A DNA stretch of 64,000 bases from Xestospongia bergquistia (Eukaryota > Porifera > Demospongiae > Haplosclerida > Petrosiidae): positions 5,007,001 through 5,071,000 of the forward strand of contig OZ014411.1 in NCBI GenBank assembly GCA_963965975.1, given 5' to 3'. A program made the position numbers and the translations under genes. The notes below the pieces were generated by a model. That model saw only the letters and a program-made list of their open reading frames with translations. It did not search any database and had not been told where the DNA came from. Positions 22,601 to 39,949 of this stretch are shown piece after piece (the first letter of the stretch is position 1; each line of letters starts with the position of its first letter).

Positions 22601-25600
22601 CTATTGAGAAGTTCTAAGTAGACATAACAATGGTATTATGTGTTGGAGTTTATCCTGATTGAAACCATTTATAACTCTTTGGACTTAAATCTAATTGATC
22701 TAGCTACAGGCTTAGGGGAATTTATAGTATCATTGTACTCAACATTCCATGAAATCAGACACAAAGTTAAAATAACAATAAAGTATATTTCATACTTAAT
22801 TACATTTCATTTTCATATTAAAGCACGAGTCTACTTGTGTATAGTAAGTGCTTTGTCTTCTGTTGATGTATTGATAATATTAGTGGGAATTGTTTACAAC
22901 AACTAGAGAAAGTTTGCCAAAGATTCAACTTGTTTTCACTGGTATTGATCATGATTGAATCTATTAACAATACTCTAATTGTTAATGTCTTGAAACTTAT
23001 TTAAGCCTTAAATCAACTCACTAATCTTCCATTATCAAGACATTGATTCCCATCCCAGAGATGTATAATGTATAACATCTAATTTGTGACACCTAAATAC
23101 TAAAGCCAATTTCAAGATCCTTGATTGTCTCTATAAAGGCATTTCAATATCTGTTGTGGTTTGTCTGGACCTCTAAAATACCTTTAAATACAATATATAA
23201 TATAAGTACATGTACATTGACTGGCTGTTAATGAGTGGTTAAGTGGTATTGTACTCCCATAGTAAAACAACCTCTATAGAATGTAATCAGAGTTAATTAT
23301 ACAAAGATAAAAAGGTGAATAAATATATATACTTACAGGTACATTAGTATTAATTTTAATAATGATATTTAGTAGTCTATTTGGAATAATAACTTTACCA
23401 TGTAATAGTACATGTTTGTAGTAAGTATTTACCTACTAAAGTAATCTTCGTTTTACAATAACGGTCCTGGTCAGTTCCAGGGACTTTTCCCATTCTATAC
23501 ATAGACTAGAAGTTTTTATCACTACACTACAACTATTTCAATAGCTTTGTGGGTTTTAAATACATTATACATAGTAATTTTCACAAGTATGATATGCACA
23601 AAAGCCTCACACAAGACACTGAATTAAACCAGTACCAAGTAACCATGGGAGTGTCTGGCACATGAACCAGGCTAGGTAATCTTATAATTTGTTTTGATAA
23701 TCAATGAAGGTCTATTTATTGTTGTGTGCCACAAAGAATAACTTTATACTGGTTGTTAAGATACATACCAAAACCAATGATAATTTTTATAGCACTACAA
23801 TTAAGCTAGTATTTTATAAGCAACAATACTGTTTATATTGCATCTCTGCATTTCAAATCTCTAGCAGAATACAGTAACAAAAACACCATCTGAGTAATCT
23901 TACAACATTTTTATATAATTAAGTTTACAGTGAAATATGTCAGATACCATTAGAATGTAAATGAAATTAATTTAGGAGCAATTCAAGGAATATGTGTTAT
24001 GAAGAAAAGTCTGTTTGTTTATCGTAATGAGTAAACACGCATTATCTGACTGTGTTTTATGAGGTTTATAGTAGAATACAAGTGTACATTGTGACTACAG
24101 CATCTATTGTATCTCACTTGATAATGCTAACCAGAATACATTATATATATATATATATATAATATATTATAATAAGTTGAGCAGTAGTATGTTTATATTG
24201 CCAGTAGCTGTTATATAGTTATTTAAAAATGTGGTTTTTATAGCCTAGCGTGTAGAACTTTTGAGGTGGCCAGCTTGCTTTCAACCTTAAGCTTCTGTTA
24301 ATTTGGCATCTTTAAAACAATCATAGGATGATTTTTAATGTAACCAGTATGAAGATTATGTCATTGATATCATTATTCCACAGTGCCTAAACCCCAAACA
24401 TAGTAACACATGATTGTTCTAGTTTTAGTAAATGCCTAGAAAAGTTCCAAAATGACTGTTTGTGTTCTATATGTGTTACATAAAGTGCCAACAAATGCTT
24501 AAAAGCTATTGTTTATAATGAGTTATTATATATTAATTACATTATGAATATAGAGATAATTCCCAACACCCACTGTTTGTCACTCTTTCATAACAATAAT
24601 GACACAAGGTCATAGTTCACGTAAATCGCTGGTAGTGACTTCAATAATAGTGTATTCCCTTTTTCCAATTAAAAACTTAGACAACCTATGTTATTATAAT
24701 TTTATGTGTTGTTTCAATAATAAATGGAATCACATTTCCTTATGGAAACAAATAAGCAATATAATTTTAGATATAATATTGTATCCTGTGTAAATGTTCT
24801 CACATGAAATCTATCTAAGGGTAATCAACTGTTTGTTATTAGACACATTCATTTCCAGTTGGCATTCAAATGATATAATTATTCAAATTAATTTTTTTTA
24901 TAAATAGAAGGACGAGTAGGTAGAAGCATTTGCTCCAATTGGGTACGGTATTGAAACTTATCCTATGCATGTATATACATCCTTCTTGTGACATAAATTA
25001 TTATAAGCAATCAGATAATTACGCAGAAAGATATAGTTTAAAAACACCAGATATCAATGACTGTTCAAGAAAATATACCCATTTATGGTATACATTTCAA
25101 AAATTCCATACCTTTGGGAAAGTTTAAAGTTTTCCATTCATCCCCTGCAAATCCGATGATAATAGATTAAGTGTTTATTGTTATGCTGAGATAAAATTTA
25201 GACATAACTCATCACCTTTGAACGGAAACAGGAAACTCAACTTGAAACATCACTAATGACAATCAAAACAACCCCTTTAGTGATGTCATTATGACAGTTA
25301 ACTAGTAGTCTGCATATTATCATTAAGATACATTACAAATATTTTGACACTTCTTCATTTTCAAAACATTTTATATTTTATTTTGGTCCCAAAATCCTTT
25401 TCCCTCGTTTATCATAGTACTTATGGAGTATATTGAAAAAATCACCAATTGATTCTTCATTCTCAGTACATGTATCTAGTGATATATCATCTCAACTCAA
25501 GATATTAGAAGTGTATCTCTTAAATGCATTGTATAATGTACATGTACCTAGTGTTTCTTGACTACAGAGTAAGATCCATTTAAAATGGATGATTTTGGAA

Positions 25601-28149
25601 CATTACAAACATCACTGAAATATTAATGTACTATCTATCAATTTATGGTACTATTAACAAATGTCCTCATTCAGAAAATCAACTTCCATCTTGAAGTAAG
25701 GGGACTGACTGTTTTCAAGAATCAAAATCTGTAGTGTCCAATGATAGGATATAGTTTGTAGAGCTGGCTTTCAGATTTATGGACCACAATTAACAGTCGC
25801 TTTATCAACACATGAGAAATGGATAGATCAACAAGTATTGTTTATCATATTCTCCCTTTCTAAATTACCATGTTTAGTTTTGCAGTTTGTTATAACGTAA
25901 GGGACCTTCTTTAATGGATGATAGTCTACATGTGGTTTCAAAATAAATGGTCAACATTCTAGTGTGTCTCTTTTTAGACTAAACCAGCTTGATATGCATG
26001 ATGTAATCCCCAATGTGGTTAAGAACTAGCTCGAGTTCAAAGATAAGTTTTCTTTCCTTGATGGATTTCCCAATTTGAAAACATTGCATATCTGGCAGCT
26101 ACATTTCTCTGGATTTATCAGCATACTGTTACCAGCACAACAAATTATTGGCAAAAAATTGCTGGAGTATTGAAAATATATGGTTTGTATACATGTGTAT
26201 GTATATGCATGTACATGTATATAATTATACATGTACATGTATACTGTCTAGTCTTCTTCACAATTCAAATTGTAGAAGTGGGCAATTTTATGGGAATATT
26301 ATTATTATTGTTCACTAAATGTATGAATACATTAAAGTACCTGATAAAATTCATTGTATGAGTAGACACTCTTCTTTCTTTAATGTATAAAGTACATAAT
26401 ACAGTAGACATTGATGTAGTGTGAATGATTATTTTGTGGTTATAACGCTATTTCATTTTTGGTTCATGTCCGCTTTTATTGTCTTCAAAGTGTTTTCTTT
26501 TAACTTCTATCAAACAGTATACTGACATTATATTAACATTATTCCTCTCTTGTGATAGGCCTTGTGAAGACACTTTTCTATTCCACTTTTCTATCCATAA
26601 GATACCTTTAATTCCTTCTATTACAATATACTGTGGCTTTGTTTAACATCACTTTTATCCTCTCCAGTCTATTGTGTCAAACAATAACTGTTGCTTTAAT
26701 TACTTAAGCAATATACAAACATAACCTTTTCGATTCATTCACTAAACTTGTTACTAAGTGTCGAAGAAAGTCGTTTAACAATGTGCATTTGTATTAACAA
26801 TGTACATATGTTGTTAGATGTACTAATTTAACAATTTGCAGTAGTACTATGACCCATTTCCCTTAATAATATGTTACTATCAAATATACTATATCATCTC
26901 TTTTGTCCGTTATTATTATGTTTAATAGTGGATGTGATCTGATCCAACCATGGATGAAGGACTACAGTACAGTACAACCATCAAAAATGGATGAGTTGAA
27001 GTAATGATGTTACTTCAAATTAGTTAATTATTATATGTGTGTTCATTGTATTGAGTAAACTTCCTACAAGTACATCACTTTAATGGCTTCACCATGTTTT
27101 CTTTTAATACACTATTTGTATTCTTATAACAATAGTTGCCTATTGGTAACTTTAGAACCATACAAATGTGACCTTTAGACTTCAACATTATTAAGAAGTA
27201 CAATTGATGAATTATAATTTGAAAATTGTACAAAAAATGACAAAGTTATAATAGAAAAATCAAGGTCAAAGTCCATGCGAATAGACTATTCGTTACGTTT
27301 GTTGTAATGAAATCTGTAAAGACAGCAGAAAATGTCTGTTGTATTAAGAAGTCTAGTTATGTATGGAATAAATAGTTTCAATACATTGTGTAAAATTTAG
27401 TGAAAGACCTAAAGGATATATGTGAGGAGTAGTGTTATATATAGGTATTGTCTGGTGGCAGACTCAAGAGAAAACAAGTTAATGTCATTTCTAATGTTAC
27501 TACATATCAAGTTAATTTGTTTGTTTTGTAATAGCTGTAATGTTTATAAGGTATTAATGAGTTTTGAATTATGATTTGTTGGTAAACATACTCACTTATA
27601 CATACATTGGTTTTTATAATAACTGTAACATCTGTTAAGAATAGATTCATATAGCATGAGCTTAGAATACAGAGGTCAACACAGTATCAACAGCTGTGTA
27701 TATCTACATTAGTGATAATACTGAATAATAGATAGCTTGTGTGTATTGTTGTAATAGTATAATTACATAGCTAGCTTAACAATATATACATGCAGCATAG
27801 CCAGAAGCATATGCCTTGTACAATAACTTGCTACTAGTTGGTAAGAGTTTGATTTATTATCATTTAAGCTCTTTCTGTCTAGGTGTTTCAATTAAAATAA
27901 TGAACTCGTGTAACAAGGAGTGGTTAGTCCCAAGTGGCCCCATTACTCAGATCATTTTCAAACAGATGTTCGCCTCCTTTGCTTGCAAGTACAAGATAGA
28001 GAGACCAGCTGTCTATTGTCAAAAACTGAAGTATGCTTGCAAGTTGCAACTAAAATTATTATGCGTGTATAATACGTGACAATGAGAAGTAATTATATCA
28101 ACTTCCTTGGAGGATGGATATCCAGCTTCCGGCAAAAATGCTACTACTC
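19666..28149. other. 8.5-kb intergenic region with no firm gene
   Basis: AT-rich with short open frames only. Features seen: an X-box-like GTTGCTTAGTAAC at 20150-20162, a (TA)n run at 24142-24165, and a 32-bp near-palindrome with 14-bp arms at 26208-26239. One minus-strand frame (21575-21859) is listed separately. I see no further exon chain with consistent phases, but short exons of a diverged gene could be missed. Confidence 0.5.
21575..21859 (-). CDS. Hypothetical small ORF or isolated exon (94 aa)
   Basis: Starts at ATG and reads through a charged, non-repetitive sequence (for example KVILEERPYSRDMETYLERH) unlike the hydrophobic or low-complexity frames elsewhere in this region. A TTACAG just inside the frame could be an acceptor, making this the last exon of a minus-strand gene whose other exons I could not find. 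No family recognised. Confidence 0.3.
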   Translation of the reverse strand: MYMYQLDPNITDKRQFKILAHNVKVILEERPYSRDMETYLERHVIDVNLISVQDNKNQLWVYCLHNTDNRSPSNTTNFIEWVLLSHIHLEQMCT

Positions 28150-28157
28150 TATAAAAA
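28150..28157 (+). promoter_or_regulatory. TATA box of the TGF-beta ligand gene
   Basis: TATAAAAA in the context CTCTATAAAAAGC lies 232 bp before the ATG at 28382. An upstream open frame starting at 28114 spans the predicted start site and is unlikely to be fully transcribed. Confidence 0.5.
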
Positions 28158-28381
28158 GCAAAGTTTTACTTGCTTGAGTATCAAGAAAGTCAAGAAGAGC
28201 TGTAAAAATCCTAAATTGCAATTTGCGATTCCAAATTGTTACTGGATTTACATACCAGTTTCATCTCAAGTTAACTACGAGTTTGTGAAGCAGTTATTCG
28301 GCGACATTTTTATATCTTTTGCTTGCAGCTGCAATATTCGAGCAAACGTACTGTCCAGTTCTTGCACTTGCCGAACGCTGA

Positions 28382-29552
28382 ATGATGACGCATTTACTGA
28401 AAATACTGTCTTGCTTTGTAGTCACCTTCGCCGTGACCTTATCTCTACCTCTGCTGAAATCAAACGACGTAAGAAGCATCACGGATAACAATACGGCACC
28501 TCCATACATACTCGATATCTTCAATAATTTCTCGAATGATACAAAACTTACGCCTATTCAACACCAGTACAACACAATTCGTTCCTTTGAGAACACTGTC
28601 AACGAAGGTAAACAGTCATAACTTGTATAAATAATAATTATTATTGTAATATATTGTATATTTTAAAGTTTATTTGCTTGCTTTTGTAGGTTGCAATAAT
28701 TCAAAGTATCGATTCATATTCGATTTATCTCCTATTAAATCACAGGAGGATGTGTCAAAGACTGAATTAAGGGTGTATATAGATGTAACCCCCCATGAAC
28801 CACACAACAATTATATCTTTTCTCTTTGCTACCTGAATAATACTAAGATTATGAACCAAACTCTCCTAATAACAAGATCTCGGTGGATGACATTTAAAGT
28901 GGCACCAGCTGTGTACGAATGGGTGAAGGCCGCCTCATCAGAACCACGTGGTTTTATAATAAAAGTTGCGGGCAGAGATAACAAACAACTAACTTGTCAA
29001 GACACTCCTTTCAAAATCATTAATTTGAGAGAGAACCAAGGAACACAGCCTTTATTGGTTGTCTATTCATATGATTATGAGCCAAGAATATATCAAACTC
29101 TAGAAAATGCATTAAAATCGAAGCAGGAAGAAAATGATACTCGCAGCCGAAGGGCAGTGATAGGAGATTTAAAAGAAAAGCATTGTGGCCTTGTAGATTT
29201 TACAGTTTCCAGGAATGAAATAAACAGTGTTTTAGGTCAACAAGGAGTAATAATGCTTGTCCCTGACTTTTTGAAAATAAATCTATGTGGCGGTGTTTGT
29301 GAAGCCGGAAAAAGGATCAAGTCTCTTCACTCAACATTACTAAACCTTCTTCTCTCTCAAAAGGATACCACTATTCCCGATGCTAAAAACCACACGAAAT
29401 GTTGTGTTCCTATCAAGTACGAGTCAATCAATTATGTTTTAGTGGACAAAAACAAAAGTCCACCTTACTATGAAACATCTGTGTTGCCCTATGTTGTAGC
29501 CAAACAATGTGGTTGTGTATATTCTTATACTAAAGAATACTCAACTAGTTAA
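28382..29552 (+). CDS. TGF-beta superfamily ligand precursor, two exons
   Basis: Exon 1 is 28382-28607 and exon 2 is 28690-29552, separated by an 82-bp GT/AG intron in phase 1, giving 362 aa. Residues 1-22 are a signal peptide. The prodomain (about 23-230) has several N-glycosylation sites (NNT, NDT, NQT). RSRR at 227-230 is a furin site. The 132-residue mature part has exactly seven cysteines in the cystine-knot pattern: Cys241, LCGGVC (275, 279), KCCVP (313, 314) and QCGC (349, 351). This identifies a secreted dimeric ligand for type I/II receptor serine kinases. It is diverged: the usual tryptophans after Cys1 are replaced (VLGQQGVIMLVP), and a 13-residue tail extends past the last cysteine, where most ligands end one to three residues later. 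I cannot place it in the BMP or TGF-beta/activin branch. TATA box at 28150, poly(A) signal at 29812. Confidence 0.9.
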
Positions 29553-29811
29553 GGTCTTTGTTTCCTATATTTTTGTGTCGGGTAAGTTGGCATTCTCATG
29601 ATCACAGGCAACTCATCATCCTACTTGATAAATATTATATTATATTCTGAGAATTTGGCTATGCAACAGCATAGTATCTTTATATAATTGTTATTGTTTA
29701 GTATTATAATTTTATTATATATTAATTGGTAACTGTGTTATGTTACTATTATTATATATTACGTAAATTATTCAATCATTTATTGTATCATATCCAAAGT
29801 CACTTATTTAA

Positions 29812-29817
29812 AATAAA
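29812..29817 (+). terminator. Poly(A) signal of the TGF-beta gene
   Basis: AATAAA 260 bp after the stop codon. Confidence 0.55.
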
Positions 29818-30184
29818 GTTTTGTATATTTTTCTTTTAAATGTTGTTTTCTTAAAGTTATTATAGTTTATTTAAGAGAAGCAATGCTCTATTGGAAGAAA
29901 ACTAAACAATAATCTTTATTTCATAACCCATAGCAAACATTGTAGATAATTCACTTAGTATAAGACACAAGGTATTGGCAATGTTGCTCTGCTTCTCTTG
30001 GGTGTGTAGGGGGATCAATTAGCTAGCTAATAGACATCAAAGCTACATTGCATACCAATCTTAAACATCATCCCCAATAAGCTTACATAGAAACCACACA
30101 AGAGAGTTTGGCAGCAAGTTTGTTAATGTTGAAATGGATATATTTTACATAAAACACAATCAATATTCTCTAAAGAGGAGCACT

Positions 30185-33787
<3,603 letters not shown>

Positions 33788-36700
33788 TGTTCTCTGAACA
33801 TAATTTATTGTTTATTTACCTTATAGCAAGGATATGATAGTAAGGATTCCTAATAGATATAATAATCAATCATTTGGCAAGGAAAGTAGCAGACATCCAA
33901 TCATGTGATGACACATTCTACACTAACTGTATTATATATCTCTGGCAAATTAAGCTCGCTGAATTTAGAGACAATAACGAACACTGCTTGTCAACTTTGT
34001 TCCATTACTAACTTCCCTGTTAAGCAGTTGTACTTACATATTGTGTGTATTACCATATAAGGTACACTCTATTGACTTCCCCAATTCTTATAACAATATA
34101 CTATGATAATAAATATTTTAGTAGAAATGACAATATCATCTGTCTATATAAAACAAACTTGTTTTCTTAAATGAACCATGAATGGGTTGCATGTATTATT
34201 CTCAGGTTATTTCCCTAATTTGATGTTATAATGCAAAAACAACCTTATTTGAAAGCACCCTGATAGTTTAATATATTATTATGTTGAGAACAAGTATATA
34301 TGCTTAAAATAGCCTGACATTGTCTGCTTTCACAATTACCACTAAATGTTGAACAGTTAACATGGTTAACCAGTATTAAAAAGGCTTATCAATGCATTTA
34401 TATTGTATAATACACATCATATTTTAAACAGTGGATATAGTTTTTCTGAATGAGAAACAATGTGTTACACAAAACAATCTCATTCCTGCTATATACCACA
34501 CACAAAGATGTACTAGTAGCCTCAAGAGATTCCATATTAAGTGGAGGCTACACTAACAAAACAGAGTCAAGGGCTAACACTTGTTTGATATGGCTTGCTA
34601 TGCCCACCTCTAAGAGTCTTGATAAGCATATGGCAAACACCTGTGGAGTGGCTTAAGTACTTGATAAGACATGAATGCATACCACCAGTTCATCTCCATA
34701 GCAACAGCTACATGTGGTTAATATAATCTAAAAGCATGAATTGCCCTCAACTACTGATAATCTTTTCTTATTCATATCACAATAGTGCAGTTCCTATGTT
34801 TGCTTACACAGCATAAATATTATAGCTACAAATTCAAATGTATATGTAATTGTATACCATGTACTATATAGGAAGCAACATAAATGATAAGTCAAGATTG
34901 ACCTTTTGTATTTATCCAACAAGTAGACTAATTTTCTTAAATCAACATCTGTTACATAAAGCAATCTGGATTGACGAATGGATGGATGGATGGATGGATG
35001 GATGAATATAATAAGACTAGTGCTTGTACACATAAGGCAGTTGTCTAATGCAAACAGAGATAAGTTCATGCCATTTGAGTTTACAGGCTCTGATCTTGAT
35101 AAGCATATATGGATACATTGTGCTATAGTTGTGGCTTAATATATATATATAGTAGACTAATTGTACACTCCTATAACCTAAATAGTTTATATATGGACAC
35201 TATAGACAGCCTTTAGATAAAAAAAAATGCACGTGTCCAATGTATGACATGAATATAATTAAGAACAAAAGTATATTAGTTTAATGTGTACAATATAATG
35301 TCTGAATAATGAACTTGTAAATGCTTTTCATACATAGTAAAAGTGTCTGTCATGTCAAGTACAATGTTTAGCATGGGACTAACACAAGTGTCACAAATAT
35401 CAAGGGTATATATCACTCTATTTAACATACTACAAACAAAGGTTACATCACTTGTTTACACACAGTTACACTAACATGGTTCTTGGTATAGATATTTCTA
35501 TTTCTTGTGTATTTGTTTGTGTACATTATTATCAATTTAATTTGGATGAGCGCACTAAAATAATATGCCAATTACAAGCATCTGTTTTCTGTAAACAGAG
35601 TGCAATTATCATAAGTTATATCATTCTCCACTCAATAAACAAACAGCTGCTAACAAACAAACATGATCACGCACAAGAACCATAGGCAACTATCCAAAAT
35701 TATCACTATAATCAGTAAACATATTATAACATAGTCAATGCTATATATACAATAAGAGCTTAATCTACAATCCAGGTATCAATAATACCCCTTTTAATCA
35801 GGGAGTTGAGTAAAATGGAATCAAAATAGTTGTTTACAATTTAACAATGTAATAACATCCAATGTTTTAAATACATATGTGCCAACTATTATAATTAATT
35901 TATTAGCTAGCAGAAGGAAATATCTTGTTTAATTATTTTGGTTGTGTATAACGTGTCATCAAATGCTAACAAAATTAAATAGAAGTAGACTTTCTTACAA
36001 AATACCTTCAACACACAGCTGAGTCTATGCTAATGTTATATAACACTAGTCAATCAATATTGTGGTCATAATCACCAAGGATAACTTTCAAGGTCCCAGA
36101 CTGTTTATGTAATGATATATCACTATAGCTCAGATTATTTTTTACAGTATAAGACGTCATATCAGACCAAAAGTTAGTTGATTATAGTGTATTACTTCAG
36201 TATCCCATCTGGACATTTACTGACATAGACTTAGTTCATGTAAGACAGAATAACGGTGGTCTTGTTTCAAAAGGAAACATTTCTTTTTGAAACACTATGC
36301 TATAGTAGTGGGAATTAAAGACATCACCATTAATACAGTTGCTAGGGAACCATTTTCAAAACGGAAAAAACACTTGCTACTCTGGTAAAGCCATTGAAAT
36401 CCTTTCACAACTCACAATGAAAACCACATACACACACACACACATACACACATATACACAGATATGACTCTATAGCTACTGTCAATATTCTCATGATAAT
36501 GGTAAATACCTACTGAGAATTTGAGATAGCCAGTCACCACAGAATCCATTATTAAACATAATATAGTGGGTGTTCCAACATTATCGCTTGTGCACAGGAA
36601 AAAAGAATTAGTTAATACAATAGAGCTGATAAGATAGCTTGCATTTAAGGTATAGATAATCATGACCTTACAGGAGAAATAACTTTGAAACATATTTCAC

Positions 36701-38984
36701 AATTAGGTACTATAAATGCACTGACGGCTGACAAGTAAGGTGTATTATATAAAATCCTCATAGTATTACAATATCACTGAAGATAAATGAAGACAGCAAT
36801 GAAAAAACAGAAGGTATTATGTAATAGTCTGTTGTTCATTATGGCTATCACTGTTGTTAATGAGCCTTCAATACAAGGTCAAAATTGACCTTAATGGCAG
36901 GATAGATCATAGACTAAGCCAACAATGAATGGGCTATATACCCTAACAGACTGAACATCAAAGCCTTTACATTGTATGAGTTAATATATTGCGAATAATA
37001 CAAAGTACTACATGTATATATAGTAGGTTTCCTATGAGGACAAAATCAAAAGTTGTACTAATTTTAAAGGAATGCTTTGAGCTTTTGGGTTGACCCAAGC
37101 AATCAGACAATTACTAAGGCATCAAGTTACTATTTCTATTGAGAGAGGTTCGGTGAAATCCCTGGAATGTAGAGCAAATATAATTGTATGAGTTTGTGGT
37201 GTACACACCCTCATCATGAATAGACTCAATAGCTGATTGAGCTTTCTTATTGAACATCAATTTACACATTCTAATTAGAAGTAGTATGCATATTTATATG
37301 ACAAAACTCTGACTTGAGGAAGTAGCTCTGGTATGGGATATGATATGATGTGATAAATGTATAATCATTGTAAAAAACATGGGCACTGTTGTAAATAAAA
37401 TCTATAACAATCCAATCCTTGTAGTATGTAGAAGAGAATACATTACAACACATTATTAACAAGTCATTATACCTTGTTGTATATTGGATTGATAACCACA
37501 AAATAGACATCGTACAACTCAACTGAACTGAATCACTTCAATAGCACATTAAATCACCTGACAAGTGGTCATTTGAGAAGCCTATATTATTATAATGCTA
37601 ACTAACCTAATTAATAAAAATATACACAAACTGTTCCACCCAATGAGAATTGAACGACTTTGGCTTGACATTTCACACTAAAAAAATGTAGGATGATAAT
37701 CGGTATATAAAAACAACCAACCTGTCATGTAATGAGATCACAATGGTTAGTGAGTTGGTTTGTTTCAAATTACATCTAGCTGAGCACACAGACTAAATAT
37801 AGAGTATACAACATGTTACTAGTATCTGTAGAAATGTAGTGATGAGGCCATAGAAAGTAATAGATAAAGAAACAATACATTTATGTAGCAGACATGCCCT
37901 GTACTTCCAAATATTCTTGTTTGTACATTATTCTCTTCATATAGTGATTATTTCCTGGTTCTTAAAAGAATAATTGAATAATAATGTTAATTAATGACCA
38001 CATACTTAAAAATAATGTAAAACTTAAGTATAGACAAAGTACATTATAGTTTGCAACTGAAAGTTATTGGTTATCCAATTAAAGAGCAATTACAGTGGTC
38101 ACTAAGAACTATTCTCAATGCACAGGTGTCCTCATATCAAGATTAAAGTTGTTTGGATAAGAGTAATAAAAAACTTATCAGCCATAAATTCTAATTCTCA
38201 ACCAAGTGAGTACACCTCAACTGATAAAAATACAATACAAACAATGTTGTACTAAAGTTTATATAGGTTACATTCCAGTAGTATCACTAACCAAAGTGGG
38301 CTATTTGAAAGAAAACCAATACACTATATCAGCTCAATAACTTCCCACATAACTCACCAGTCATGCATATTAGATCAAGAGCCTCATGTCAGGAGTTACT
38401 TACCAAACAAGCCTACCAGTAAGTAAGCATAATTGCTTGAAATGCATTTTTCAAAAACAAATGATTGGACATTGAGTGAGTGGGTGGATGTTAGAAATGG
38501 CTGAGTAAGCAGTGTAAATGGATAGATTTGATAATGAGAAGACAATAAATATTCAATACTTGGAGAGCTAGTATTATGAATGGAGTGGCTACTTTACACA
38601 TTGTATATATAGGAACATAGCAATGCTAACCGCAGTATTAAATATCATTAAGAGATTGTTTACTTGGTCTATAAGAAATCTTACAGATCCTACAAGACTA
38701 AATTATGAAGCTAAGTGGACACTGACAGAGGCTTCTCGAAGCATCATCGAACCAAATGAACAAAACAGAGATTGTACGGTTTCTAGCAAACAAGTTCATA
38801 TCACCTTTAAGTGTTGTAGTAATGTTTGGCTTTCAATACAGATAACATTGACATGTGGATAATATTAAATCTTTTAAAAGTCAGAAATATTAAAACTATA
38901 TCATTTAAAAGTTAAAATGTATTGCAGATAATAAGTGAATACAATGCCATTAAAAATAACAGTAGTTAAGATAAAGTGTTTTGC
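33788..38984. other. 5.2-kb intergenic region with no firm gene
   Basis: Lies between the 3' end of the proposed micro-exon gene and the 3' end of CFAP299. It holds an (ATGG)n microsatellite at 34976-35004, a TA run near 35140 and a CA run at 36425-36450. Open frames are short and AT-driven. Confidence 0.5.
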
Positions 38985-39917
38985 TTATGCTTTCCTTCTA
39001 GTAATGTGATCATACAGTACCACATGAGTATACCTGGTCGTTGATATCTGAGTACGTGTTGTGTTGTCTCCAGGAAGGACCTGAGAAGTATATAAAACTT
39101 AGTAATGATTGCTTACAATATTAATAAGTAGCTTTAAACAGTTATATATGGCATTTGTAGTGGTAGTAGAGAAGTAGAAAATTACTCAACTATTTTGCTC
39201 GCACATACACACAGTATAGCAGAGACTCTACCCATAACACTACATTTGGTCCACTTCTAACATGGGCAATACTTCTGATATTATTAATATAGTGACTTGG
39301 TTCATTGTATGTAAATGCGTCAGTCAACATAATATATTGGATACTATTACTTTCACATTGACATTTTATAAGTTTTCTATTACCAAAAGGTCATTGACCA
39401 CAGTCATGCACACACCAAAAAACTCCCCCTGTTGATCTAAGAGCCAAGGGGTACATTCATATGGGACAAAGGATATGATATCATGTGCTCCTAAGAAGTT
39501 AGCATAATTGTGAGCACCAATTGCAATATCATGTGTGTATTGTATTCAGTAATCCTTAAAAATACACATAACATGATGTTTTTAAAAAAACACAATTTAA
39601 CATAGTTCAATAAAACTCATTCCAATCTTGCGCCATGATTGCTTCAAACTTGGAAATTTCTATATCAAAGACATTTAGAAATTGTTTGCTTTATTTAGAG
39701 AGAGAATATCTTGTATAATAAATTCAACTTCCAAGTATTCAAGAGTTTTAAACAAAATTGCTGTTTGTAACTAAACAATTATGGTTTCTAATCAGAGATA
39801 CAAGAGTAGATATGAATTTATTCATTTACTACACTACAATAATTCACATCACTTTGCTCAATTCATTCTCACACCCTCGTACTCAGTGATCACAGTAGAA
39901 CAAATACTTGAAAGTCA

Positions 39918-39949
<32 letters not shown>

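Noticed and set aside
22640-22906. 88-codon frame with hydrophobic stretches
   Set aside because: Begins at GTG, AT-driven composition, no promoter or poly(A) context.
28114-28488. 124-codon frame overlapping the TGF-beta start
   Set aside because: Begins upstream of the TATA box at 28150 and runs in another frame through the signal peptide exon; no recognisable domain.
34450-34656. 68-codon plus-strand frame
   Set aside because: Short, no recognised motif, no splice partners.
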